23,892 bases of DNA from Acetatifactor sp. (GTDB lineage Bacteria > Bacillota > Clostridia > Lachnospirales > Lachnospiraceae), in the NCBI GenBank assembly GCA_016303085.1, contig JAEDMI010000013.1:1-23892 (forward strand). The letters run 5' to 3'. Within the stretch, counting starts at the first letter, position 1; every line of letters starts with the position of its first letter. Shown here piece by piece: positions 7,222-15,853 of the stretch. Below the pieces are notes generated by a model. The model saw only the letters and a list, made by a program, of their open reading frames with translations, did not search any database and was not told where the DNA came from. The position numbers and the translations under genes were made by a program.

Positions 7222-9087
7222 TCAGCCCTTTTTTTGAAAAAACTTAAAGATTTCCTCCGCCACATTCCTGTTCAACTCCGGAATTTCCAGAAGTTCCTCC
7301 ACGGTGGCATTCTTAATATCCCCGATGGACTTAAAATGCCGCATCAATGCCTTTCTCCTGGCAGACCCTACACCGGGAATGTCATCCAGCACAGACTTCA
7401 CCTGCGCCTTGCTGCGTAGGGAACGGTGGTACTCAATGGCAAAGCGGTGAGCTTCATCCTGCACTCTTGTAATCAGCTTGAAGCCCTCAGAGTGAGTGTC
7501 TATGGGCAGTTCCACATTGTTAAAGTACAAACCTCTTGTGCGGTGATTATCATCTTTTACCATACCGCACACCGGAATGTGGATACCCAGCTCCTCCAGT
7601 ACGGACAGCGCTATATTCACCTGCCCGCGGCCTCCGTCCATCATGAGAAGATCAGGAAACTTTGTGAAGCTGCCGTACTCATTTTCCATGTCCTTTTCCT
7701 CCAACTCCGCTCTCTCCTCCATGCCGTGGGTAAAACGCCTTGTCAGCACCTCGCGCATACAGGCGTAGTCATCGGGCCCGGATACCGTCCTGATACGGAA
7801 TTTCCGATAGTCGCTGGGCTTGGGTTTTCCCTTTTCAAACACAATCATGGAACCCACATTCTCAAAGCCGTTGATGTTGGAGATATCAAAGGCCTCCATT
7901 CTCTCAATATGCTCCACTCCCAGAATATCCGCAATTTCCTTTACTGCGCCGATGGTACGTCCCTCTTCGCGTTTCAGCCGCTCCCTGTCCTGCTCCAGTA
8001 TATGCTTCGCATTCTGGGCGGCCAGCTCTACCAGCTTCTCCTTGGAACCGATTTTCGGCACGCGAAGGTAAACCCGGCTTCCCTTTCGCTGGGAAAGCCA
8101 TTTCTCAATCAATTCCCCATCCTCTATTTCATACTGAAGCATCAGTTCTCTGGGAATAAATGGGGTTCCGGCATAGAATTGTTTCACAAAATCTTCCAAA
8201 ATTGCGGACTTGTTTTTGTCTGACACATGTGTCATATAATAATGCTCTCTTCCGATCAGTTTGCCGTCCCGGACAAAGAACACCTGTACAACAGCCTCCG
8301 CTTCATCCTGATATAAAGCGATAATATCCTTATCTTCACCCACGCTGTCGGTAATCTTCTGCTTCTGGGAAACCTGCTTGACACTGTTATACAAATCGCG
8401 GAAGCCCGCTGCGGCTTCAAAATCCAACGCCTCCGCTGCCGCCTTCATCTTCCCCTCCAAATCCTTTAAAATGGTGTTGTAATTACCGTTCAGAAAATCC
8501 AGCGCCTGATTTACCTGCTCCCTGTACTGCTCCTTATCCACATATCCCTGGCAGGGAGCCAGACATTGCTTGATATGGTAATTGAGACAGGGACGCTCCA
8601 GCCCGATGTCTCTGGGCAGAGTACGGTTACACGTGCGGAGACAATACAATTTATTCAACAGTTCAATGGTATCCTTTACCGCTGCGGCACTGCTGTAGGG
8701 TCCGAAGTACTTGGACTTGTCCTTTTTCATGGTGCGGGAAAAGAGGATTCTGGGGAAATCCTCCCCCACAGTCACCTTGATATAGGGATAGGTTTTGTCA
8801 TCCTTCAAGAGGGTATTATACTTTGGAGAATACTCCTTAATCAGGTTATTCTCCAAAACCAGGGCCTCCAATTCCGAGTCCGTGACAATATACTCAAAGC
8901 GGGCAATCAGGGTTACCATCTTATCGATGGCAGGCCCCCTTCCGATGTTCTCACGGAAATAGGAACGCACACGGTTATGCAGGTTTACAGCCTTGCCCAC
9001 ATACAATATGACATCCTTGTCATCTCTCATAATGTAGACTCCCGGCTCTTTCGGAAGCTTTTTTAATTCTTCTTCAAAATTGAACAT
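7222..9087 (-). CDS. uvrC: Excinuclease ABC subunit C
   Basis: UvrC makes the two incisions on either side of a lesion in nucleotide excision repair, after loading by UvrA and UvrB. The 621-residue protein has all family modules. The GIY-YIG nuclease starts at residue 15 (PGVYIM, then VILYVGKAVNL). A Cys-containing middle follows (CYLRTCNRT and CLAPCQGY regions). The UVR domain that binds UvrB is near residues 205-240. The RNase H-like 5' incision domain contains EAFDISNINGFENVGSM and DLLMMDGGRGQVN, with the catalytic Asp residues. The C-terminal helix-hairpin-helix contains DDIPGVGSARRKAL. GAGGAA lies upstream of the ATG at 9087. It follows ftsH across a terminator; I see no good separate promoter in the 79-base gap, so expression may rely on read-through. 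Confidence 0.97.
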   Translation of the reverse strand: MFNFEEELKKLPKEPGVYIMRDDKDVILYVGKAVNLHNRVRSYFRENIGRGPAIDKMVTLIARFEYIVTDSELEALVLENNLIKEYSPKYNTLLKDDKTYPYIKVTVGEDFPRILFSRTMKKDKSKYFGPYSSAAAVKDTIELLNKLYCLRTCNRTLPRDIGLERPCLNYHIKQCLAPCQGYVDKEQYREQVNQALDFLNGNYNTILKDLEGKMKAAAEALDFEAAAGFRDLYNSVKQVSQKQKITDSVGEDKDIIALYQDEAEAVVQVFFVRDGKLIGREHYYMTHVSDKNKSAILEDFVKQFYAGTPFIPRELMLQYEIEDGELIEKWLSQRKGSRVYLRVPKIGSKEKLVELAAQNAKHILEQDRERLKREEGRTIGAVKEIADILGVEHIERMEAFDISNINGFENVGSMIVFEKGKPKPSDYRKFRIRTVSGPDDYACMREVLTRRFTHGMEERAELEEKDMENEYGSFTKFPDLLMMDGGRGQVNIALSVLEELGIHIPVCGMVKDDNHRTRGLYFNNVELPIDTHSEGFKLITRVQDEAHRFAIEYHRSLRSKAQVKSVLDDIPGVGSARRKALMRHFKSIGDIKNATVEELLEIPELNRNVAEEIFKFFQKKG

Positions 9088-9122
9088 TAGGGTTCCTCAC
9101 TGTAAAAATGTTTCAGCCGAAA

Positions 9123-9155
9123 AAGGAAGCTCCGCAGCCGGTGCAAAGCTTCCTT
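9123..9155 (-). terminator. Intrinsic terminator after ftsH
   Basis: AAGGAAGCT (9123-9131) pairs perfectly with AGCTTCCTT (9147-9155). On the minus strand the hairpin ends in a run of five T. It lies 12 bases past the ftsH stop codon and 35 bases before uvrC. Confidence 0.85.
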
Positions 9156-9166
9156 CTCACTTTCAC

Positions 9167-11485
9167 TTAATCTATTCTTCCGTTGGAAAAACGTCCCTTG
9201 GGGCGGTTGTCCGCCGGCGCCTCCTCAGGCTTTTCCGCAGGCTGTACCTCCCGATTCTCAGTAGGCTGTGTCTCTGACTGTCCCATGGCATCCGACTTCG
9301 CAGCTGGCGTTTCCGAATTTTCCTCCTGTTTTCCGGTATCCTCCGCCGGTTGCATCTGCACACTCCCTGCATTCTCCGGTACCTTCACAGGCTCAGGCAC
9401 CTCTACCGGCTCGGGTGTCACCACCGCTTCCTCCACGGAAACCTTCTTTTCCGCTGTTGTCTCATCCTTCTTCTCCTCGGGCTCGGGAATTCCCTTCTCC
9501 CGCCGGTATATTTCCATAAACTCCTTGCCGGTTATGGTTTCCTTTTCAATCAGGAATTCAGCCAGTTTGTCCATTACATCCCTGTTTTCTCGCAGCATAG
9601 CCAGTGCCTTCTCATAGCTCTCTTTGAGAATTTCCACGACCTCCGCATCTATCTCCGCCGCCGTGGTATCGCTGCAGTTCAACGCCGTCCTGCCTTCCAG
9701 ATACTGGCTTTCCACCGTTGCCAGTCCCACCAGGCCGAACCGCTTGCTCATTCCGTATCGGGTTACCATGTTGCGGGCGATATCCGTAGCTCTCTCGATA
9801 TCGTTGGCAGCGCCGGTGGTAACTGTGTCAAACACAACCTCCTCCGCCGCACGTCCGCCCACAAGGCTGACCAGCATATCCCTCAGCTCCGCCTCTGTAT
9901 TCAGGTATTTTTCCTCCTCCGGCACGTGCATGACATAGCCCAGAGCACCCATGGTACGGGGAACGATGGTAATTTTCTGCACAGGCTCCGAATTCTTTTG
10001 AAGTGCGCTGATCAGCGCATGCCCCACCTCATGGTAGGAGACGATTCTCCTCTCCTCCTTACTCATGATGCGGTCCTTCTTCTCCTTACCAACCAGAACC
10101 ACTTCAACAGCATCAAACAAATCCTTCTGGCAGACATACTCCCTGCCTTCCTTGACCGCATTGATGGCAGCTTCGTTAATCATGTTTGCCAAATCCGAAC
10201 CTACGGCGCCGCTGGTCGCCAGTGCAATGGCATCCAAATCTACCGTCTCATCCATCTTCACGTCCTTGGAGTGAACCTTCAGGATTTCCACACGCCCTTT
10301 TAAATCAGGCTTATCCACAATAATTCTTCTGTCAAAACGTCCGGGACGCAGAAGGGCTTTGTCCAGAATCTCCGGTCTGTTTGTTGCGCCCAAAATCAAA
10401 ATACCCTTGGAACTGTCAAAACCGTCCATCTCGGACAACAACTGGTTCAGCGTCTGTTCCCGTTCCTCGTTTCCGCCGCCGTACTTGGAATCACGGCTCC
10501 GTCCGATAGCGTCTATCTCATCGATAAAGATAATGCAGGGGGCATTCTTGGTTGCCTCCCTGAACAAATCACGTACACGGCTTGCACCCACACCCACATA
10601 AAGCTCAATAAAATCGGAGCCTGTCAAAGAGAAAAAAGGAACATGGGCTTCTCCTGCCACAGCCTTTGCCAACAGAGTCTTGCCCGTTCCGGGAGGTCCC
10701 ACCAGCAGTGCACCCTTGGGCAGCTTTGCACCAATCTTGGAGTATTTCCCGGGATTATGAAGGAAATCCACAACCTCCACAAGAGACTCTTTCGCCTCGT
10801 CCTCCCCTGCCACATCCTTGAAGGTAACACCTGTTTCTTTCTGTACATAAACCTTGGCATTATTTTTACCCACACCCATGGGTCCGCCGCTTCCGCCCAT
10901 CTTTCGGAACATGATGCTGAAAAAGACAATCATAATCAGCACGGGAAGTACAACTGTCAAAAAGAGTTCCAGCCATATCGAACCACTCTCAATTACCCGC
11001 TCCGCCTCAATACCGTGAGCCTCCAGTCTGCCGATCAGGGCATCCTGGCTCTCCATAATGGTGGTACAGTATGATTCCGGTGTCGACTGATAGTTCTGCC
11101 ATCCCAGACCGGGAATCATTATAGGCTGCCTGTCTTCGGCATTTTCATCCGCGTTCTCTTCCTTCAGCGTAAAGGTCACCATATAATCCGTTGCATCCTT
11201 AGTGGAATGCACGGTCACCTGTGCCACACGGTCTTCCTCCACATACTGTAGGAACTGGGTATAGGAAACCTGCTTTCCCTCTACCTCGTTTCCGGAAAAC
11301 AGATTCCATACCAGTGCGACAAACACCAACAGGGATATTCCCCAAAGTATCCACATCAGCACGCTCGGGCGCTGGGGCTCACGCCCGCCGTTTCCGTTAT
11401 TTCCGTTATTTCCGCCGGGCATATTTCCACGGTTTCCGTCGTTATATCCTCCACCGTTATCATACCGGTTTGTTTGATTGTCCAT
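9167..11485 (-). CDS. ftsH: ATP-dependent zinc metalloprotease FtsH
   Basis: FtsH is a hexameric membrane AAA+ protease that extracts and degrades membrane and regulatory proteins. The 772-residue protein has a Gly/Asn-rich N-terminus (residues 10-34), TM1 (about 43-62) and an extracytoplasmic domain. TM2 (about 172-193) follows, then Walker A GPPGTGKT (263-270), Walker B IIFIDEID (318-325), the second region of homology TNRPEILDKALLRPGRFD, and the zinc site HEVGH (485-489). A tail of about 105 residues rich in Glu, Pro, Thr and Gln follows residue 668. The usual length is about 610-700, so both ends are extended by apparently disordered sequence. The ATG at 11485 has GGAG five to six bases upstream; an in-frame TTG at 11539 is less likely. 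A promoter lies at 11552-11580 and a terminator at 9123-9155. Confidence 0.97.
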   Translation of the reverse strand: MDNQTNRYDNGGGYNDGNRGNMPGGNNGNNGNGGREPQRPSVLMWILWGISLLVFVALVWNLFSGNEVEGKQVSYTQFLQYVEEDRVAQVTVHSTKDATDYMVTFTLKEENADENAEDRQPIMIPGLGWQNYQSTPESYCTTIMESQDALIGRLEAHGIEAERVIESGSIWLELFLTVVLPVLIMIVFFSIMFRKMGGSGGPMGVGKNNAKVYVQKETGVTFKDVAGEDEAKESLVEVVDFLHNPGKYSKIGAKLPKGALLVGPPGTGKTLLAKAVAGEAHVPFFSLTGSDFIELYVGVGASRVRDLFREATKNAPCIIFIDEIDAIGRSRDSKYGGGNEEREQTLNQLLSEMDGFDSSKGILILGATNRPEILDKALLRPGRFDRRIIVDKPDLKGRVEILKVHSKDVKMDETVDLDAIALATSGAVGSDLANMINEAAINAVKEGREYVCQKDLFDAVEVVLVGKEKKDRIMSKEERRIVSYHEVGHALISALQKNSEPVQKITIVPRTMGALGYVMHVPEEEKYLNTEAELRDMLVSLVGGRAAEEVVFDTVTTGAANDIERATDIARNMVTRYGMSKRFGLVGLATVESQYLEGRTALNCSDTTAAEIDAEVVEILKESYEKALAMLRENRDVMDKLAEFLIEKETITGKEFMEIYRREKGIPEPEEKKDETTAEKKVSVEEAVVTPEPVEVPEPVKVPENAGSVQMQPAEDTGKQEENSETPAAKSDAMGQSETQPTENREVQPAEKPEEAPADNRPKGRFSNGRID

Positions 11486-11551
11486 AGTAACTCCATTTCT
11501 GTTTTCTGCAAAACATCGTTTATGCTTCATTGGTGACAATGAATCTATTTT

Positions 11552-11580
11552 ATTATAGAGATTAAAGATTGATAAATCAA
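11552..11580 (-). promoter_or_regulatory. SigA-type promoter of ftsH
   Basis: On the minus strand TTGATT (11575-11580), a 17-base spacer and a consensus TATAAT (11552-11557) sit about 67 bases upstream of the ftsH start codon. ATTGAT-AA-ATCAAT (11568-11581) is a small inverted repeat covering the -35. Confidence 0.82.
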
Positions 11581-11635
11581 TAGCATAAATGTGAAAAAAA
11601 CATGGTAACTCTTAAAGATTTCTAAACTTTACATA

Positions 11636-11664
11636 TTCCAACGCCGAGATATTTGTGGTAATAT
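11636..11664 (+). promoter_or_regulatory. Probable promoter of the DUF1846 gene
   Basis: TTCCAA (11636-11641), a 17-base spacer and TAATAT (11659-11664), with TGG before the -10 (extended -10), lie 57 bases before the ATG. The -35 matches the consensus at only four of six positions. Confidence 0.6.
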
Positions 11665-11721
11665 ATATAAGTATTTTTTACAAAAAAGATATAGCCTTTC
11701 GTTGGGCAAGGAGTTAAGGGT

Positions 11722-13197
11722 ATGAAAATCGGCTTTGATAACGAGAAATATTTAAAAATGCAATCAGAGCATATCAAGGAGCGCATCGACCAGTTTGGGG
11801 ACAAGCTCTATCTGGAATTCGGAGGAAAGCTTTTTGACGATTATCATGCTGCCCGTGTCCTGCCGGGCTTTGCACCCGACTCAAAGCTCCGTATGCTGAT
11901 GCAGCTTTCCGATTATGCGGAAATCGTTATCGTCATCAGTGCCACCGATATAGAGAAGAACAAGGTCCGGGGCGATCTGGGAATTACTTACGATGTGGAT
12001 GTGCTTCGCCTGCGGGAGGAATTTCAGCAAAAAGGTCTCTATGTGGGCAGTGTTGTCATCACCCATTACTCGGGGCAAAACAGCGCAAATCAGTTTAAGG
12101 CAAAGCTGGAAAAGAAGAATATAAAGGTATATCTCCATTACACCATCGAGGGATATCCTTCCAATGTACCGCTGATTGTCAGCGAGAACGGATATGGTAA
12201 AAATGATTACATCGAAACCACAAGGCCTCTGGTTGTCATTACCGCACCGGGCCCCGGCAGCGGAAAGATGGCTACCTGTCTGTCCCAGCTCTACCATGAT
12301 AATCTGCGGGGAATCAAGGCCGGTTACGCAAAATTTGAGACCTTCCCGATTTGGAATATCCCCTTGAAGCATCCCATCAATCTGGCTTACGAAGCGGCAA
12401 CCGCCGATTTGAACGATGTGAACATGATTGATCCCTTCCATCTGGAAGCCTATGGGAAAACTGCCGTCAACTACAACCGTGACATTGAAATCTTCCCTGT
12501 GCTCAATGCAATTTTCGAGGGTATCTACGGGCAAAACCCCTACAAGTCACCCACCGATATGGGCGTCAACATGGCAGGAAACTGCATTATAGACGACGAA
12601 GCCTGCTGTGAAGCCTCCAACATGGAAATTATCCGCCGTTACTACACCAGCTTGAACAAAATGATGAAGGATGAGACCACCGAAAACGAGGTATATAAAA
12701 TTGAGCTGCTGATGAAGCAGGCCAAGATTACCACCGCTGACAGAAAGGTGACGGTTGCCTGTAAGGAGCGGGCCGAGAAACTGGGTGTACCCACCGCGGC
12801 CATTGAGCTGCCCGACGGAGAAATCATCACTTCCAAGACCTCGGACTTCCTCGGTGCTTCTGCCGCTCTGCTGCTGAATGCTCTGAAACATCTGGCAGGT
12901 ATTGCGCATGACACCCACCTGATTAAGCCCGCAGCCATTGAGCCCATTCAGGATTTAAAGGTGCGCTATCTGGGCGGGAAAAATCCCCGTCTGCATACAG
13001 ATGAAGTATTGATTGCCCTGTCTTTGGCCGCAGTCACAGACCCCAACGCCAAGCGCGCTCTGGAACAGCTTCCCAAGCTTCGCGGATGCCAGGTTCACAC
13101 CTCGGTAATGCTTTCCGAGGTAGATATCAAGATATACAAAAAACTGGGCGTTGATCTTACCAGCGAACCGGTTCAAACCGCCAAAAAAAGGTACTGA
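11722..13197 (+). CDS. UPF0371 / DUF1846 family protein
   Basis: This 491-residue cytoplasmic protein matches the conserved DUF1846 (UPF0371) family, whose biochemical role is not established. It opens with MKIGFDNEKYLKMQSEHI, the characteristic family start. A predicted alpha/beta region includes YAEIVIVISATDIEKNKVRGDLGITYD. A glycine-rich P-loop-like motif APGPGSGK lies at residues 175-182, followed by MATCLSQLYHD, which suggests nucleotide or phosphate binding. A Cys-containing segment, NMAGNCIIDDEACCEAS, lies near the middle. AAGGAG lies nine bases before the ATG. No signal peptide or membrane segment is seen. It is followed after 86 bases by pyrG on the same strand with no terminator between, so the two may share a transcript. 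That hints at nucleotide metabolism but proves nothing. Confidence 0.93.
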   Translation: MKIGFDNEKYLKMQSEHIKERIDQFGDKLYLEFGGKLFDDYHAARVLPGFAPDSKLRMLMQLSDYAEIVIVISATDIEKNKVRGDLGITYDVDVLRLREEFQQKGLYVGSVVITHYSGQNSANQFKAKLEKKNIKVYLHYTIEGYPSNVPLIVSENGYGKNDYIETTRPLVVITAPGPGSGKMATCLSQLYHDNLRGIKAGYAKFETFPIWNIPLKHPINLAYEAATADLNDVNMIDPFHLEAYGKTAVNYNRDIEIFPVLNAIFEGIYGQNPYKSPTDMGVNMAGNCIIDDEACCEASNMEIIRRYYTSLNKMMKDETTENEVYKIELLMKQAKITTADRKVTVACKERAEKLGVPTAAIELPDGEIITSKTSDFLGASAALLLNALKHLAGIAHDTHLIKPAAIEPIQDLKVRYLGGKNPRLHTDEVLIALSLAAVTDPNAKRALEQLPKLRGCQVHTSVMLSEVDIKIYKKLGVDLTSEPVQTAKKRY

Positions 13198-13216
13198 TTC
13201 ATTTCAATACAATTAA

Positions 13217-13268
13217 CTGCCCGTGTTCCCAGCGTTGCCGAACCCGGGCAGACCTATTTACGCAACGC
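13217..13268 (+). promoter_or_regulatory. Predicted H-type pseudoknot leader of pyrG
   Basis: Stem 1 pairs CTGCCCG-T-GTTC (13217-13228) with GAAC-C-CGGGCAG (13240-13251), 11 pairs and one mismatch. Its 11-base loop contains GCGTTGC (13232-13238), perfectly complementary to GCAACGC (13262-13268), so a 7-pair stem 2 can form. The connecting loops would be 3, 1 and 10 bases, a classic H-type geometry. The pyrG ribosome binding site GAGGAG starts seven bases later. There is no U-run after stem 1, so it is not an ordinary terminator. A TACAAT at 13208-13213 could be a -10 placing the 5' end next to the structure. The ligand, if any, is unknown. Confidence 0.6.
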
Positions 13269-13283
13269 AGAAAAGAGGAGTGT

Positions 13284-14894
13284 ATGCCAGTAAAATACGT
13301 ATTCGTCACAGGTGGTGTCGTTTCCGGACTGGGAAAAGGAATCACCGCAGCATCATTAGGAAGACTTTTAAAGGCAAGAGGATATAAGGTGACGATGCAG
13401 AAGTTCGACCCTTATATCAACATTGACCCCGGCACCATGAATCCCATCCAGCACGGTGAGGTTTTCGTTACCGATGACGGTGCGGAGACAGACCTGGACT
13501 TGGGGCACTACGAGCGATTTATCGATGAGAGTCTGGACAAGAATTCAAACGTAACCACCGGCAAGGTATATTGGAGCGTACTGCAGAAGGAGCGCCGCGG
13601 CGATTACGGCGGCGGCACCGTACAGGTCATACCTCATATTACAAACGAAATCAAGAGTCGGTTTTACCGCAATTTTACCGATCCGGATACCCGCATCGCC
13701 ATTATTGAAGTGGGCGGTACCGTAGGCGATATCGAGAGCCAGCCTTTTCTGGAATCCATCAGACAGTTCCAGCATGATGTCGGACACGAAAATGCCATTT
13801 TAATACATGTAACCCTGATTCCCTACCTGAGTGCTTCGCAGGAGCTGAAAACCAAACCCACACAGGCCAGTGTAAAGGATTTGCAGGGAATGGGTATCCA
13901 GCCGGATATCATTGTATGCCGCAGCGAACATCCTCTGGATCAGGGCATCAAGGACAAGATTGCTCTGTTCTGTAATGTCCCCAGCAACCGGGTACTGCAA
14001 AATCTGGATGTCGAGTATCTCTACGAGGCTCCTCTGGCAATGGAGAAGGAGCACCTTGCCCAGGCTGTATGCGAATGTCTGCATCTGGAATGTCCCGAAC
14101 CCGATTTGCGGGATTGGGAGAAGATGGTAGATGACCTGCGCCATCCCACCGATGAGGTACAGGTTGCCCTGGTAGGAAAATACGTTTCTCTCCACGATGC
14201 CTACATCAGCGTTGTGGAAGCCCTGAAACACGGTGGAATTTCAAACCATGCCACCGTTCATATCAAGTGGATTGATTCCGAGACGGTAACTCCCGATAAT
14301 GTGGAAGAGCTGTTGTCCGATGTCCACGGAATCCTGATACCGGGCGGCTTCGGCTCCCGAGGAATCGAAGGAAAAATTCTGGCAATCAATTATGCCCGCA
14401 CACATAAAAAGCCTCTGCTGGGCCTGTGTCTGGGCATGCAGCTCACTATCGTAGAGTATGCCCGAAATGTACTGGGCTATAACGATGCCCACAGCATTGA
14501 GCTTGACCCCAACACCACCCATCCCGTCATCGCCCTGATGCCGGACCAGAACGGTGTGGAGGATATCGGCGGGACACTGAGACTGGGTGCATATCCCTGT
14601 GTACTGGATAAGGAGTCCAGAGCCTATGAGCTTTACGGTGAGGAGACGATTTATGAGCGTCACCGCCACCGCTATGAGGTCAACAATGATTACCGCGCTG
14701 CTCTCACCGAAAACGGCTTGCGGCTTTCCGGTACTTCACCGGACGGGCGTATCGTGGAAATGTGTGAGATAACCGAACATCCCTTCTATGTGGCAACTCA
14801 GGGGCATCCCGAACTGAAGTCCCGTCCCAACAGGCCTCATCCCCTGTTTAAGGGTTTTGTGGCTGCAGCCCTGAAGGATAAAAATAACCGTTAA
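13284..14894 (+). CDS. pyrG: CTP synthase
   Basis: PyrG aminates UTP to CTP with ATP and glutamine, activated by GTP and inhibited by CTP; it is the final step of pyrimidine nucleotide synthesis. The 536-residue protein has the N-terminal synthetase domain with the P-loop GGVVSGLGKGITAASLG (residues 10-26), GTMNPIQHGEVFVTDDGAETDLDLGHYERF split across 50-80, and the IEVGGTVGDIES motif. A class I glutamine amidotransferase domain follows, with nucleophile Cys382 in LGLCLGMQ, oxyanion PGGFGSRG, and His508/Glu510 in GHPE. The length is standard. GAGGAG lies before the ATG at 13284. A predicted pseudoknot leader precedes it, and a bidirectional terminator follows within five bases of the stop. Confidence 0.98.
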   Translation: MPVKYVFVTGGVVSGLGKGITAASLGRLLKARGYKVTMQKFDPYINIDPGTMNPIQHGEVFVTDDGAETDLDLGHYERFIDESLDKNSNVTTGKVYWSVLQKERRGDYGGGTVQVIPHITNEIKSRFYRNFTDPDTRIAIIEVGGTVGDIESQPFLESIRQFQHDVGHENAILIHVTLIPYLSASQELKTKPTQASVKDLQGMGIQPDIIVCRSEHPLDQGIKDKIALFCNVPSNRVLQNLDVEYLYEAPLAMEKEHLAQAVCECLHLECPEPDLRDWEKMVDDLRHPTDEVQVALVGKYVSLHDAYISVVEALKHGGISNHATVHIKWIDSETVTPDNVEELLSDVHGILIPGGFGSRGIEGKILAINYARTHKKPLLGLCLGMQLTIVEYARNVLGYNDAHSIELDPNTTHPVIALMPDQNGVEDIGGTLRLGAYPCVLDKESRAYELYGEETIYERHRHRYEVNNDYRAALTENGLRLSGTSPDGRIVEMCEITEHPFYVATQGHPELKSRPNRPHPLFKGFVAAALKDKNNR

Positions 14895-14898
14895 AAAT

Positions 14899-14946
14899 AA
14901 AGACCCTGACAGGCTATGTGATACACACAAAACCGTCCGGGTCTTT
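14899..14946. terminator. Bidirectional terminator between pyrG and yitT
   Basis: AAAGACCC (14899-14906) pairs with GGGTCTTT (14939-14946), and an inner GAC-A-GG pairs with CCGTC. The plus strand continues CTTTTATTCTTT and the minus strand continues ATTTTTAACG, so it can end both convergent transcripts. Confidence 0.88.
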
Positions 14947-14976
14947 CTTTTATTCTTTCCCATCAATCCTTTGACC

Positions 14977-15852
14977 TTACAGCTTTTTCAAATAATTTCC
15001 GTCTACACTGACACCCTCATTCACCACAATAAAGGCATTGGGATCGTATTTATGAATAATGGTTTTCAATTGATTGACCTCATACTTTGAAAGCATGATA
15101 TAAAGCACATGGGAACGGTCATAAGTGTAAGCTCCCAAAGCAGACCACTTTGTAATCCCTCTGCCCAGCTCCTGAAACACTTCCTTTTCCAGGGCTGTGG
15201 TATCTGCTTTGGTAATCACGTTGACCTCCACATTGATATTCTGAGTATGCATCTTGTCCATTGCCACAGAATATACGGCTGCGTAGATAATGGAATAAAC
15301 CACTACCTCCACATCGAAAAGGAAAAGACAGGTGCCGTACAGTACCAGGTTCACCAAAAGATTTACCTTTCCCACACTGAAATCTCTCTTCCATTTGGTC
15401 AGCAGCACACCGACCACGTCCATTCCGCCGCCTGAGGAACCCATGCGCAACAGAATACCCACACCGGCACCGGAGACAATTCCTCCCACAATGCAGGCCG
15501 CCATAACATCCTCCACAATTACCACCGGCGGAATCACCGACATAAACACAGTTATGGCGGTAACCGTAATCAGCGTTTTGGCAAAAAATTTTCTGCCAAG
15601 CCGCGTGAATGCAATGATAAAGATGGGCACATTGATGATATAGTAAATAATACCCGCTATATCCAGATTACCGAAATCCAGATGAAAGAACTCCGCAAAA
15701 ATCGTTCGGATGACCTGACAGACACCCATCACTCCTCCTGTATACAGTCCCGCCGGAACTACAAACAGGTTGATTCCCGCCGCATAGAGAAAAGCACCGA
15801 AAATGCTTATCAGACTTCTTTTTCCCTCATAAACCAGCACATCTTTTTTCAT
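14977..15852 (-). CDS. YitT family membrane protein (DUF2179 domain)
   Basis: YitT-family proteins are polytopic membrane proteins of unassigned function that are abundant in Firmicutes. The 291-residue product has a short cytoplasmic N-terminus and five hydrophobic stretches (for example ISIFGAFLYAAGINLFVVPA and LITVTAITVFMSVIPPVVIV). The family glycine-rich segment VGILLRMGSSGGGMDVVG follows. The C-terminal soluble DUF2179 domain covers roughly residues 205-290, with YTYDRSHVLYIMLSKYE in it, and may bind a ligand. The start ATG follows the trxA stop after a single base (TAA-G-ATG), so it is probably translationally coupled to trxA. No direct link between thioredoxin and YitT function is known to me. 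Confidence 0.93.
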   Translation of the reverse strand: MKKDVLVYEGKRSLISIFGAFLYAAGINLFVVPAGLYTGGVMGVCQVIRTIFAEFFHLDFGNLDIAGIIYYIINVPIFIIAFTRLGRKFFAKTLITVTAITVFMSVIPPVVIVEDVMAACIVGGIVSGAGVGILLRMGSSGGGMDVVGVLLTKWKRDFSVGKVNLLVNLVLYGTCLFLFDVEVVVYSIIYAAVYSVAMDKMHTQNINVEVNVITKADTTALEKEVFQELGRGITKWSALGAYTYDRSHVLYIMLSKYEVNQLKTIIHKYDPNAFIVVNEGVSVDGNYLKKL

Positions 15853-15853
15853 C

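Noticed and set aside
7200..7240. GGGC...GCCC followed by T7 on the plus strand near the end of uvrC
   Set aside because: It would terminate plus-strand transcription, but no plus-strand gene lies upstream. On the minus strand the stem is only 4 bp with a poor U-run.
9350..10303. Plus-strand open frame of 317 codons
   Set aside because: It is fully antisense to the FtsH AAA and protease domains, and the translation is His/Leu-rich with no family resemblance.
13217..13260. Intrinsic terminator of the DUF1846 gene or a Bacillus-type pyrG attenuator
   Set aside because: The hairpin is strong but is followed by ACCTATTTACG and not a U-run, and no initial GGGC transcript start is visible.
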